From the NCBI GenBank assembly GCA_000436695.1, contig HF992622.1:3475-38442 (forward strand): 34,968 bases of DNA, read 5' to 3'. Below, piece after piece: positions 15,306-22,856 of this stretch; the first letter of the stretch is position 1; every line of letters starts with the position of its first letter. The stretch is from Prevotella sp. CAG:1185. Its GTDB lineage: Bacteria; Bacteroidota; Bacteroidia; Bacteroidales; Bacteroidaceae. The notes beneath the pieces were generated by a model that saw nothing but the letters and a program-made list of their open reading frames with translations, was not told the origin of the DNA and made no database searches. The position numbers were made by a program, and so were the translations under genes.

Positions 15306-16295
15306 TTACAACCTTCCGATATGCTTAGCTACAAAGTTTCTCACCTTCCGTTCATATTCATACGGATAGTCGTGATACGACTTTGCGTGTGCACATCCAG
15401 GCGTAAGCCATATATCGTTATATCGCAGCGTCTTGTCTGCCTTATTCTCGTAAGCCGGATTCATGTTAAACAGCGGAAGCACCATGGCCGACGGCACATA
15501 ATCGTCGGAAGTGCCGTGAATATACAGCATCGGGGTGTGGCATTTGCCAAGCTGCTTGAGCGACGAAGCCTCACCGAATGTCCATCCGTAGCGCAGCTTG
15601 CAGAGTATGCTCGCGGCATATAGCACAGGAAAATCAGGCAATCCGAACTGTTCGCCAAGCTGATGACTAAACTCATCCCATGCACTTGTAAATCCGCAGT
15701 CTTCAACAAAGCAGCATACGCCGTCGGGCAACTTCTCGCCCGAAACGTTCATCACCGTTGCGGCACCCATCGACACACCATGCAGCACAATGCGCGGAGA
15801 GCGGTCGGCATCGCGGAACATCCTGCGTGCCACATATATCCAGCGTATTATGTCGTTGCGGTCTTTCCATCCCATCTGTATGTCGTCGCCGTCGCTCAGT
15901 CCGTGAGCATGAAGGTCGGGCACAAGTATGTTATATCCCATGCGCTCATATATGCTCGCAATGGGCAGCATGCGTATCGAGCAGTCTGTATATCCGTGAA
16001 CAACGATTGCCGTGCGCCCCATGGAGCGCGGATTGCGCACGAAGAGAGCATGATGGCGTTCGCCAGCCGGAGTGGTTATGAACGTGTCGCGCAGGGCACG
16101 GGCATGCTTCAGACTGTCAATCCACGGCCGAGTCCATGGATATTCATAGGCTATCTGCTTATACACCACGGCTGTGTCGCGTCGGTTGTAGTCGGGCTTC
16201 AGGGCATAGTCGAGCATATACCAGCCGGCGCCGAACGTCAGCAATACCAATGCGGCAACAACCGCTACAATAATATAAACAGTTTTTCTCTTCAT
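15306..16295 (-). CDS. Membrane-anchored alpha/beta hydrolase
   Basis: 329 residues. An N-terminal membrane helix (about 6-28) with basic flank MKRK anchors a periplasm-facing hydrolase. The fold is clear: oxyanion-side IVVHGYTDCS (97-106), nucleophile elbow LHGVSMGAAT with S175, acid at D264 or D265 in HGTSDDYVP, and catalytic H303 in GCAHAKSYHDY. The layout matches the serine-aminopeptidase/BAAT-like hydrolases found as single copies in many Bacteroidales. The substrate (ester, amide or acyl group) cannot be assigned. It follows the glycine-zipper lipoprotein gene after 65 bp on the same strand and may share its transcript. Confidence 0.88.
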   Translation of the reverse strand: MKRKTVYIIVAVVAALVLLTFGAGWYMLDYALKPDYNRRDTAVVYKQIAYEYPWTRPWIDSLKHARALRDTFITTPAGERHHALFVRNPRSMGRTAIVVHGYTDCSIRMLPIASIYERMGYNILVPDLHAHGLSDGDDIQMGWKDRNDIIRWIYVARRMFRDADRSPRIVLHGVSMGAATVMNVSGEKLPDGVCCFVEDCGFTSAWDEFSHQLGEQFGLPDFPVLYAASILCKLRYGWTFGEASSLKQLGKCHTPMLYIHGTSDDYVPSAMVLPLFNMNPAYENKADKTLRYNDIWLTPGCAHAKSYHDYPYEYERKVRNFVAKHIGRL

Positions 16296-16360
16296 CAGCT
16301 ATATGTTTTAATTTATATCTACCCTGCCCCGGCCTACCGGCTGTCATGCCTGAAAGGCAC

Positions 16361-17263
16361 TCAGCGGCGCGCCGTTGTAATGTTAAACTCACTAACGTTA
16401 GACACAACGTTGCCGTTGCCCTGAACGGCATAAATGCGGAAACAGGCCGTGCCGTCCTTCAGTTTTTTTCCGCCTTTCACCATTGCCGTATATCTTACAC
16501 CCTTGCCCGGCACTATGCGCTCTACGTGTATGCTGTTAGAAACATATATGCGCTTGTTGCCCGTTGTCTCAACCACCATGGGCTGAACGTCGTATACAGT
16601 TGAACCCGACACGTTGTAAATCTCGAATATCACCTTGCTCAGCTCATCGCCGCTCAGTTTATGGTCTTGATTGTCGTCAACAAAACGTGCGTTGCGCACC
16701 TCCAGCGGCAGCTTTTCTTCCACCTTTTCAGGCGTACTTATATTGTCAAACGACGAAGACGGCATTACTCGTTCGGGATGCGATGCTGTATAGTTGCCCG
16801 TATAGTCAGAGCCGTTGAAGTCGTAAAGCACGTCGTCACCGCTGTTTGTAGGGTCGAATCCGCTGTCGTCATATCCGCCGCCGTTATTCGCATGGTCATC
16901 GTTACGGTTGTCATATCCGCGATAAACATCGTCGTCATACCTATTGTCGTAACCCTTGTTTCCTGCGGTGGCTGCCCGACGATGCTCCCTATATTTCTGT
17001 TCAAACCTTGCATCCTCATAATTCTGATATTCCTGTTGCTGCTGGTCGGCCTTTGCACCCAACGCACCTCCCACGGCAGCACCTCCCGCCATGCCTACAA
17101 GTGTGCCGATGTCGCTGCCTCGCGGTCCTCCGGCAATGCCTCCGATGGCCGAACCGAGCAGCGCGCCGAGCGTTGAACCGGCATAAGCCCCTGTACCGGC
17201 GCCGGTGGTGCATCCTGTCAACATCATTGAAGCGCACAAAAGCAATACAAATGTCTTCTTCAT
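16361..17263 (-). CDS. Glycine-zipper lipoprotein with a tyrosine/aspartate/asparagine-rich linker
   Basis: 300 residues. A lipoprotein signal ends MLTGC with Cys18 lipidated. Residues 21-71 form a glycine-zipper segment (GTGAYAGSTLGALLGSAIGG, and later GMAGGAAVGGALGA), which inserts into or lies along the outer membrane. A QQQQ-E coiled stretch follows, then a low-complexity linker (about 100-160) rich in Y, D, N, G and R. A C-terminal beta-rich domain (about 180-300) begins LPLEVRNARFVDDNQDHKLS, with an EF-hand-like D-x-N-x-D segment. Such proteins belong to the envelope-stability/OmpA-associated class. The conserved fold of the C-terminal domain is not recognised. Confidence 0.85.
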   Translation of the reverse strand: MKKTFVLLLCASMMLTGCTTGAGTGAYAGSTLGALLGSAIGGIAGGPRGSDIGTLVGMAGGAAVGGALGAKADQQQQEYQNYEDARFEQKYREHRRAATAGNKGYDNRYDDDVYRGYDNRNDDHANNGGGYDDSGFDPTNSGDDVLYDFNGSDYTGNYTASHPERVMPSSSFDNISTPEKVEEKLPLEVRNARFVDDNQDHKLSGDELSKVIFEIYNVSGSTVYDVQPMVVETTGNKRIYVSNSIHVERIVPGKGVRYTAMVKGGKKLKDGTACFRIYAVQGNGNVVSNVSEFNITTARR

Positions 17264-17371
17264 AAATAAGTCTCCTTCCGTATACGGTTCTGAACGTGGC
17301 AGAAGCCCGAAAAATTAAAATTTCTAAGCAAGTTCCGCCGTTTAGTACAGATATATAATTTTAAAACATTA

Positions 17372-17402
17372 CAAATTTACGGATTATTTTCCGTTGTACA
17401 AT
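17372..17402 (-). promoter_or_regulatory. Promoter of the glycine-zipper lipoprotein gene
   Basis: On the minus strand TAAATTTG (17372-17379) is a full -7 match, with ATTG (17399-17402) 19 bp upstream as a one-mismatch -33. The start near 17365 gives a leader of about 100 nt. Confidence 0.6.
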
Positions 17403-17551
17403 GACATAATCCCCAAAATGGCATAGGGAAATCCCTAAAATAATTGAGAATGGCAAAGCGGAGTTATCAATGCCATAGAGCATCATCAACTCATCCGGAC
17501 GCACAATCGACAACAAGGAGCATCCGTTTCATGGATCCCGCATCGAGTGCG

Positions 17552-17600
17552 AAACAAAATCGCAATCATTTGAATGACAATTGATTGCGATTCTTGTTTT
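17552..17600. repeat. Inverted repeat at the left side of the accessory island
   Basis: AATCGCAATCA (17558-17568) and TGATTGCGATT (17582-17592) are perfect inverted copies over a 13-nt loop. Pairing extends outward through AAACA/TGTTT-like flanks to 17552 and 17600. It could be a terminator, a recombination-site arm or an element end. Around it (17403-17747) I see no gene. Confidence 0.55.
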
Positions 17601-17606
17601 GTGTGA

Positions 17607-17626
17607 TTGCACCACATTTGCACCAC
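17607..17626. repeat. Direct repeat of TTGCACCAC, 11-bp period
   Basis: TTGCACCAC occurs at 17607-17615 and 17618-17626 (GTGGTGCAA on the minus strand). From memory, such GTGGTGCAA doublets lie upstream of tyrosine-recombinase genes of Bacteroidetes integrative elements. No integrase remains here, so it may be a scar. Confidence 0.4.
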
Positions 17627-17747
17627 TAAATCCATAGTAGTATGCCAAAATTCGGTGATATTATAATCTAATTTCAGCAAAAAAAGTATTTGTTGCTTGA
17701 CAAAAGAGAAAGTGCTATGTTTATTTTTTCTACTTGATGAAAAAGGA

Positions 17748-17790
17748 CTTTATTTTAATAGACGTATATATATACGGTAATAAAATAAAG
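17748..17790 (-). terminator. Terminator of the PLD-type gene
   Basis: CTTTATTTTA (17748-17757) pairs with TAAAATAAAG (17781-17790) around a perfect 14-bp palindrome, CGTATATATATACG (17763-17776). On the minus strand the hairpin is followed by TCCTTTTTC. It lies 17 nt past the stop codon at 17808. Confidence 0.7.
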
Positions 17791-17807
17791 TAAAAGCAAA
17801 CTCATAT

Positions 17808-18947
17808 TTATACTTGAATACCAAAAAATCTCATTCCGCTTTCGGAGTTTAAATTCATCATAGGATATTTATCGGGCATGTACCATGCAATCAATTCTGA
17901 AACACATGAATTCCCAAAGTAATGGATAGCCTTTTTGGTAGATTCAATTTTTGTAGAATCAATAGGACCCGTGTTTAAAAGTGAGTTCCATGATTTTATT
18001 ATGTCCTTTAGTTTGTTGTTATTAGGTATTTTTGTTCTGTTAATTGGATAGCTATTTAAACAATGAAAACAATCTAAAATATCTTTTACATCTTCCATTG
18101 TTATTTTAGAAATATTTGATGGTCTTAACTTGTCTTGTATAAAAAGACTTCTCTCGATTCTAAAATATTCGGAATCTTTATCATAAGGCATTTGTTTAAA
18201 GTATTTAAGAACTTCTAGTCGTTTCTGAGTGTCAGTTAGAGTTCTTGCTTTTTTATTTTTATATATATTTGATGGTTTCTTAGGAGCATCATGATACAGA
18301 TAATTAAAAAAATAATCAACTTCTTGATACAATGTGAAACCGTCCGATACCATCTGTGGGTTTCGCCCCGTCGTTTTTTCATAAAAATATGCAAAGTCTA
18401 TAAACTTGTCACATTTTGAAAGAAATTTATCAGTCTGAAAAGTTTTGTAATGAGGTAGTTTGCATTTCTTACTAAATAAATTACCATCTTGATAATTTAC
18501 AAGATTGTCATTATTTATCTTGAATTTAATATCGGAAATAGTAGATGCTTTATTCCACCAATTTAGAAACAATGTTTCTACGCTTTTTATGTCTTCGCAT
18601 TCACTTCCTATTTCATATCTGCGGGAAAATGCAGTTCCTGTTAAGTTTGCTGAAGTCAATAGACACCAATTGTCTATAATATATACTTTCGCATGAAGAC
18701 TTAGAAGTGTTTTTATTTCTGAATTTGCGGACTGTTGAATTAAATAAAATGTATCTTTTCGTATAAATCCTGCATCTATATCAGTTAGTATGCGAAAGTC
18801 TATATTGGCTCTCATCCAATTTCCTCCTAAAATTTGAAGAAATTCTTTGGAAGAACCGATGAATGGAGATGCAACCCAGATTCGATATTTTGCTTTATTA
18901 CAATGCTCATGTAATGTATCAATGAGTTGTTGATTTGTAAAAATCAT
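17808..18947 (-). CDS. Single-HKD phospholipase D-like nuclease with an unrecognised C-terminal domain
   Basis: 379 residues. The N-terminal third is a PLD-like domain: IWVASPFIGSSKEFLQIL (23-40), IDFRILTDIDAGF (49-61), then one HKD motif, SLHAKVYIID, with H85, K87 and D92, and LLTSANLTG with N101 and a downstream E112. One HKD implies a dimeric active site, as in BfiI- and Nuc-type endonucleases. Residues about 150-379 are helix-rich, Lys/Asn-rich and unknown; they end YFGNSCVSELIAWYMPDKYP then MMNLNSESGMRFFG, a conserved-looking module. Composition is much more AT-rich than the flanks, the gene has its own AT-rich promoter region and terminator, and a decayed transposase lies beside it, all pointing to transfer. 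A restriction or anti-phage role is inference from domain and context. Confidence 0.8.
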   Translation of the reverse strand: MIFTNQQLIDTLHEHCNKAKYRIWVASPFIGSSKEFLQILGGNWMRANIDFRILTDIDAGFIRKDTFYLIQQSANSEIKTLLSLHAKVYIIDNWCLLTSANLTGTAFSRRYEIGSECEDIKSVETLFLNWWNKASTISDIKFKINNDNLVNYQDGNLFSKKCKLPHYKTFQTDKFLSKCDKFIDFAYFYEKTTGRNPQMVSDGFTLYQEVDYFFNYLYHDAPKKPSNIYKNKKARTLTDTQKRLEVLKYFKQMPYDKDSEYFRIERSLFIQDKLRPSNISKITMEDVKDILDCFHCLNSYPINRTKIPNNNKLKDIIKSWNSLLNTGPIDSTKIESTKKAIHYFGNSCVSELIAWYMPDKYPMMNLNSESGMRFFGIQV

Positions 18948-19032
18948 GTTTTATATATTTTAGTATAACACCTAATTATTTATGTAAAAGGTTTCTTTAA
19001 TTGCGATTTGTTATTTTACGAATGGTTTATAT

Positions 19033-19472
19033 GGCATGAAACTGCATATGGTAGGACAGCGTAGGGAAGGAGATACCTTTCCATGAGATGATAGCTCTAA
19101 CACCGGCATCAGAAAACGACCTAACCGTATTCAAAAACGAATGTGTGCCATACCTGTTCGGTAAAACCGTTCTTGCAGACAAGATTTACAGCGACTTCTC
19201 TTTCTTTAATGAAAGCAATCCGATAAAAGTGCTTACTCCACATAAAGAGATTAAGGAGAAATCGAAAAATCTTAAACAAAGGGAGAAAGCTGCAAGGGAT
19301 ATCTTCTCACAAGCCGTTTCTATAGTCAGACAGCCTATCGAATCCTTTTTCAACTGACTGAATGAAAAAACTGAAATTCAAAGAGCGTCTAAAGTAAGAG
19401 CTACAAAGAGACCGTTAATACACAACCATTGGAAAGTTGGCAATTGCTCTACTTACTTATGTTAATTTTTGA
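19033..19472 (+). pseudogene. Decayed transposase (C-terminal part of a DDE transposase)
   Basis: The C-terminal half of a transposase is readable across three frames. 19033 onward gives GMKLHMVGQRREGD; a frame change near 19070 continues FHEMIALTPASENDLTVFKN through VLADKIYSDFSFF to RQPIESFFN; TGA at 19355-19357 replaces the expected Trp of 'FNWLNEKT'. Reading on gives LNEKTEIQRASKVRATKRPL; a second frame change near 19428 gives GKLAIALLTYVNF and a natural stop at 19470. The 5' half and both ends are missing or unrecognisable. The motif order fits IS4/IS982-type DDE transposases of Bacteroidetes; the exact family is not certain. Confidence 0.75.
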
Positions 19473-19500
19473 AGCAGGTTGCCAACTTCTGATTCGCATG

Positions 19501-19518
19501 AATTGTGAATTATGAATT
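19501..19518. repeat. Dispersed 18-mer, copy 1
   Basis: AATTGTGAATTATGAATT is the exact reverse complement of the 18 bp at 27445-27462. It overlaps the stop codon of the cupin gene. Low complexity limits its weight. Confidence 0.4.
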
Positions 19519-19852
19519 AAATCTTGTGTTCCGGTACGATTGCGAAATAAACAAGGTCGTCGGTTCCGTCGTTAAACATGGCGTGAGAATGGCCCATCGG
19601 ACAATAATGCACATCACCGGCCTTTACGTTCTCTGTGGTGTCGTCATAACGGAAATGACCTACACCGCTGATGATATAAACAATCTCACTGTTGTTCTCG
19701 TGAGTGTGATAACCGCTTGAAGCTCCCGGCTTCAGTCGGCTCATCATTATTTTATTTGCAGAGTCAACAAAGTTGCGTGTGTCGAGCTGACCCTCACCGC
19801 CCTTAAAGTTCATTACGGTTTCTTCTTTAATCTTCTCAAAATCAATAATCAT
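19517..19852 (-). CDS. Single-domain cupin protein
   Basis: 111 residues forming one small cupin barrel. Motif 1 reads GYHTHENNSEIVYIISG with metal ligands H49, H51 and E56. Motif 2 reads GDVHYCPMGHSHAMFN with H90 as fourth ligand. All four ligands are present, so it should bind a divalent metal. There is no extra domain to show whether it is an isomerase, dioxygenase or sensor. It is cytosolic. It lies between the transposase remnant and a probable mobile-gene fragment, but its sequence looks like the host's, so it may be a core gene. Confidence 0.85.
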   Translation of the reverse strand: MIIDFEKIKEETVMNFKGGEGQLDTRNFVDSANKIMMSRLKPGASSGYHTHENNSEIVYIISGVGHFRYDDTTENVKAGDVHYCPMGHSHAMFNDGTDDLVYFAIVPEHKI

Positions 19853-20017
19853 ACTTTTATTATTTTTTATGTTCGTTATTTTTCTGTCTTATGCCAACAA
19901 CGCCATTAGCCACACGTCATTTATATAAAATGCTCCGTTAAGCCATAAAGCTTATCAGCCGCCTCTTTGGTCATATCCCCATAACAAGGCCGAGGCTTAC
20001 GGCACTTTTATGAAATA

Positions 20018-20025
20018 CAAAGATA
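20018..20025 (-). promoter_or_regulatory. Possible -7 box for the cupin gene
   Basis: TATCTTTG on the minus strand fits TAnnTTTG, about 165 nt before the cupin ATG. No TTTG-like -33 box lies 19-21 bp upstream, so this is tentative. Confidence 0.3.
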
Positions 20026-20112
20026 CACAAAATCTCTGGAATATCCGCCGATTTGTTGCAGATTAACGCAACAGGATTTGATAATTAGGGAGTTAGAAGA
20101 AAAACACAGAAG

Positions 20113-20412
20113 TTGGGCAGACAGTTGAAAACCGTCTTAAAGCAGATTAAAGCAAAAAAATGGTTTCCGCTGTTCCAAGAGTTGGTGTACATGGAGAAAT
20201 TTTGTCTTAAAGTCGGTTTCAACGAAAGGCAAATCACCACACTCATCAGCGGCAAGCCGCTGTTCTACGAGGGCGAACTCTATTCGGAGGAACACAGGCG
20301 CAAGTTTAAGACTGAAAGGGCAGGTTTCCAAGTGGTGAAAGACCCGACAGACAAAGCTAAATTTGCGCTTGCCATCAACGGGCAACTGATTGGTGAGTGG
20401 TTCAAGGAGTAG
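20113..20412 (+). pseudogene. Probable C-terminal fragment of a mobile-element protein
   Basis: 99 codons open from a TTG; an in-frame stop lies shortly upstream (20086-20088) and no ATG is near. The product begins MGRQLKTVLKQIKAKKWFPL and continues FQELVYMEKFCLKVGFNERQ, then SGKPLFYEGELYSEEHRRKF and AINGQLIGEWFKE. The charged, compact sequence recalls the C-termini of mobilization or relaxase-type proteins on Bacteroidetes integrative elements, though I cannot name the family. Lack of a normal start and position between a transposase remnant and an efflux cassette suggest a truncated gene. A genuine small gene with a TTG start is the alternative. Confidence 0.4.
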
Positions 20413-20494
20413 TTTGACAAGTTGTCCTCATCCATTAGGAGGACTGTTACACCGCACTGAAAGGGCAAAGGTTTGGGATTATAAATAATAACAA

Positions 20495-20550
20495 CGGGAG
20501 GGTAGCAAGTTTGTGTTTCGGGCAGACCCAAACCGCTTGCAATACTCCCG
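20495..20550 (-). terminator. Long interrupted hairpin after the Crp/Fnr gene
   Basis: CGGGAG (20495-20500) pairs with CTCCCG (20545-20550), GCAAG with CTTGC inside it, and a TTTG/CAAA pair further in. The minus strand then continues TTGTTATTATTTATAA. It sits 13 nt past the regulator's stop. The interrupted stem also resembles origin-of-transfer hairpins, so a mobile-element remnant is possible. Confidence 0.5.
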
Positions 20551-20562
20551 CTGGTTGAAACG

Positions 20563-21126
20563 TCACTTTATTTGTGCTCTAATCCTGCTCAAGCTCGCTT
20601 GCGTGATGCCTAAATAGGTGGCGATACTTCCCAGCGGCAATCGCTGTAACAAATCAGGCTCTTTCTCCAATAGTTCCTTATACCGTTCCGAAGCGATAGC
20701 GGACAACATAGAAATCAGCCGTTCCTCAGTGGCAAGCAACTCCATCTCCGCATAACGCCGCCCCCAATTAGCGATGTGCAAGTCTTCCGAAAACAACTCT
20801 TTCAGTTTTTTCCTTTTCAATACGTATAAGACGGAATCTTCCATCAGCTCCATTGTTTCATATCCCGGCTCGTCATTTACATAGCCTTTCATAGAAACAA
20901 GGGTTGCTCCCTCTTTGCCGACCCAAAAAGTAATTTCCTTCCCGTCCACCGAAGTATAGGCACGTACAATGCCTTGTCTAATGAAAAATATGTCTTTCTC
21001 CACCTTGCCGTTTTCCAATACTCGGAATCCTTTGGGATATGAAACTTCCGTCAGGCATTGCCGCAACCTGTTCAAAGATGCGTCCGGCATGGCATATCTT
21101 TGGTTGATGATTTCCTTTATATCCAT
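20563..21126 (-). CDS. Crp/Fnr-family transcriptional regulator
   Basis: 187 residues. An N-terminal cyclic-nucleotide-binding-like barrel (about 20-115: SYPKGFRVLENGKVEKDIFF, then IRQGIVRAYTSVDGKEITFW) joins a C-terminal helix-turn-helix, LPLGSIATYLGITQASLSR (163-181). The ligand pocket lacks the classical cAMP motif, as in most Bacteroidetes members, so the signal is unknown. The gene is transcribed divergently from an SMR plus MFS efflux pair over 160 bp that contains a repeated site (21183-21232), so it probably controls that pair. The -7 box TAATTTTG lies at 21150-21157 on the minus strand. Confidence 0.88.
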   Translation of the reverse strand: MDIKEIINQRYAMPDASLNRLRQCLTEVSYPKGFRVLENGKVEKDIFFIRQGIVRAYTSVDGKEITFWVGKEGATLVSMKGYVNDEPGYETMELMEDSVLYVLKRKKLKELFSEDLHIANWGRRYAEMELLATEERLISMLSAIASERYKELLEKEPDLLQRLPLGSIATYLGITQASLSRIRAQIK

Positions 21127-21182
21127 AGTTCATTTCTGTTGTCGGTGTGCAAAATTATAAAATAGCATACGGAAACGAGAAT

Positions 21183-21232
21183 AAACAGCTGTTTTTTATC
21201 AAATGCAAAATCTGTTTTTGCCAAATGCAAAA
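21183..21232. promoter_or_regulatory. Candidate operator: palindrome plus direct repeats between crp-like and efflux genes
   Basis: AAACAGCTGTTT (21183-21194) is a perfect 12-bp palindrome. From 21188 two direct repeats follow (21188-21210 and 21211-21232), each beginning CTGTTTTT and ending CAAATGCAAAA; a partial third (AGCTGTT) comes next. The -7 box TATTTTTG for the efflux genes is at 21254-21261 without a clear -33 box, as expected for an activator-dependent promoter. Confidence 0.55.
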
Positions 21233-21286
21233 AGCTGTTAGGGATTACTTGTTTATTTTTGCGCCCGAATTTAATAAATCATAGGT

Positions 21287-21613
21287 ATGAATTGGATAAT
21301 CTTATTATTGGCAGGATTGTTTGAGGTGAGCCTCACATTCTGTTTAGGGAAAACGAGAGCGGCATCAGGAGTTGAATTTTATTTGTGGGGAAGCGGTTTC
21401 CTTGCCTCTACCGTACTGAGCATGGCTTTGCTTGCCAAAGCGGTACAGACTTTGCCTTTGGGAACTGCGTACGCCATTTGGACGGGAATCGGAGCGGTTG
21501 GTACGGTTTTGATTGGGATATTCGTTTTCAAGGAACCCGCCACTCCCATCCGGCTTTTCTTCCTCTTCACGCTCATTGCATCCTTGATAGGATTGAAAAT
21601 CGTGTCATACTGA
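21287..21613 (+). CDS. SMR family small efflux protein (Gdx/SugE-like)
   Basis: 108 residues with four membrane helices and the essential membrane Glu at position 13 (LLLAGLFEVSLTF). The segment LPLGTAYAIWTGIGAVGTVL is typical of the SugE/Gdx branch, whose characterised members export guanidinium or certain quaternary ammonium compounds by proton antiport. One gene suggests a homodimer. It starts 160 bp from the divergent Crp-type regulator and is followed after 13 bp by an MFS gene, so the two pumps form one operon. The cassette may have come by transfer; codon use is more relaxed than in the neighbouring core genes. Confidence 0.88.
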   Translation: MNWIILLLAGLFEVSLTFCLGKTRAASGVEFYLWGSGFLASTVLSMALLAKAVQTLPLGTAYAIWTGIGAVGTVLIGIFVFKEPATPIRLFFLFTLIASLIGLKIVSY

Positions 21614-21620
21614 AAGGAGG
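21613..21620 (+). promoter_or_regulatory. Strong Shine-Dalgarno sequence before the MFS gene
   Basis: AAAGGAGG lies 6 nt before the ATG at 21627 and starts on the last base of the SMR stop codon. Hardly any other gene in this window has a comparable site, which fits a Bacteroidetes host and marks this gene pair as unusual. Confidence 0.7.
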
Positions 21621-21626
21621 CGACAA

Positions 21627-22808
21627 ATGAAGTATGAATTAAGAGAGAACCAAGGCATTCCGGTACCTCTGCTGGCTCTGATGGCAGTTGCAACCGGACT
21701 TTCCGTTGCCAACTGCTACTACAACCAACCTTTGTTGGGTAGCATGGCAAAAGATTTCGCGGTAAACGACTTTTCTGCTAGCATGGTAGCGACATTGACA
21801 CAGATAGGCTATGTGACCGGACTTGTGTTTGTCATCCCGCTTGGTGATTTGGTCTCACGAAAGAAACTGATATTGACCAATTATATCATATCTTCGTGCG
21901 CCTTGCTTGCCATAGCCCTTGCCCCGAACATATATTGGGTGTGGGGCGCATCATTGCTTGCCGCCGCATCTTCGGTTATGCCGCAATTTTTCATTCCGTT
22001 AGTATCTTACTATTCACTCCCTGCGCACAAAGTGCACAACGTAGGGATTATACAATCTTGCCTGCTCATAGGCATTCTTGGTTCACGGGTATTCAGTGGC
22101 TTTCTGGCTGACGTATGGGGATGGCGTTCCGTCTATTTTGTGGCTTGCTTGTTTATGCTCGGATGCTTCCTGATGATTCACAAGATGCTACCCACGCTGT
22201 CTACCTGTTCTCAAGAAAGTTATGCAGGGTTGATGAAATCTTTGTTGCGCCTGCTCTCCAAATACCCGTACTTGCGTATCGCATCGCTGAGGGCGGCATT
22301 GGCTTATGGCTCGTTCTTCGCTTTGTGGAGTTGCCTTGCTTTTCGGATGAAACAGGAACCTTTTTTTGCTAGCGACGACATTATCGGAGCACTCGGTTTG
22401 TGTGGACTGGCAGGTGCATCCACGGTGGTTTTCATCAGCGGCTACGTCCAAAAGTACGGTGCGAGGTTCTTCTCTATTGCCGGAGGATGCGTAGTGTTGG
22501 CTGCATGGATACTGGCATTTTGGGGGAATGACAGCTATTTGTGGATAATAATTGCTATCTTGCTGATTGATGCCGGTATGCAATGCATCCATTTGTCGAA
22601 TCAGACCAGCGTAGTCGCCCTTGACGCATCTGCCATCAATCGTATCAATACCGTTTATATGACCATTTACTTTTTGGGTGGTTCTGCCGGTACATTCGTT
22701 TCCGGTCTGTCTTGGCAGCATTACGGGTGGACAGGTGTGGTTTGGACGGGAATCGCTTTTACCGTGGCTTCCTTGCTTGTTAATTGTTTCAAATCCAAAA
22801 ATGCATAA
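21627..22808 (+). CDS. MFS transporter (drug-efflux type)
   Basis: 393 residues with 12 predicted membrane segments. Start region: VPLLALMAVATGLSVANCYY, then NQPLLGSMAKDF. The conserved loop between helices 2 and 3 reads GDLVSRKKLIL, the family-wide GxLxDRxGRR-type signature in modified form. Helix 4-5 region carries GRVFSG-like GSRVFSGFLADVWGWRSVYF. The 'YYNQPLL' opening is seen in a group of MFS proteins annotated as drug or sugar-efflux permeases; the substrate is not known. Translation is coupled to the SMR gene by a strong ribosome-binding site. Together with the divergent regulator this makes a compact efflux cassette. Confidence 0.87.
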   Translation: MKYELRENQGIPVPLLALMAVATGLSVANCYYNQPLLGSMAKDFAVNDFSASMVATLTQIGYVTGLVFVIPLGDLVSRKKLILTNYIISSCALLAIALAPNIYWVWGASLLAAASSVMPQFFIPLVSYYSLPAHKVHNVGIIQSCLLIGILGSRVFSGFLADVWGWRSVYFVACLFMLGCFLMIHKMLPTLSTCSQESYAGLMKSLLRLLSKYPYLRIASLRAALAYGSFFALWSCLAFRMKQEPFFASDDIIGALGLCGLAGASTVVFISGYVQKYGARFFSIAGGCVVLAAWILAFWGNDSYLWIIIAILLIDAGMQCIHLSNQTSVVALDASAINRINTVYMTIYFLGGSAGTFVSGLSWQHYGWTGVVWTGIAFTVASLLVNCFKSKNA

Positions 22809-22830
22809 GGAGGGGTACAAAAAACAAGCA

Positions 22831-22856
22831 GAAAGAATCATCCCCAATATTCTTTC
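22831..22856 (+). terminator. Probable terminator of the efflux operon
   Basis: GAAAGAAT (22831-22838) pairs perfectly with ATTCTTTC (22849-22856) over a 10-nt loop. TATTTTTGT follows a few bases later rather than immediately. Confidence 0.5.

Noticed and set aside
15663..16424. 253-codon plus-strand frame
   Set aside because: Antisense to the alpha/beta hydrolase with its complete catalytic triad; no promoter and an implausible composition.
17486..17680. 64-codon minus-strand frame
   Set aside because: It runs through the inverted and direct repeats, has no promoter or family likeness, and its codon use resembles non-coding DNA.
22188..22847. 219-codon minus-strand frame
   Set aside because: Shadow of the MFS gene; no family likeness or promoter.
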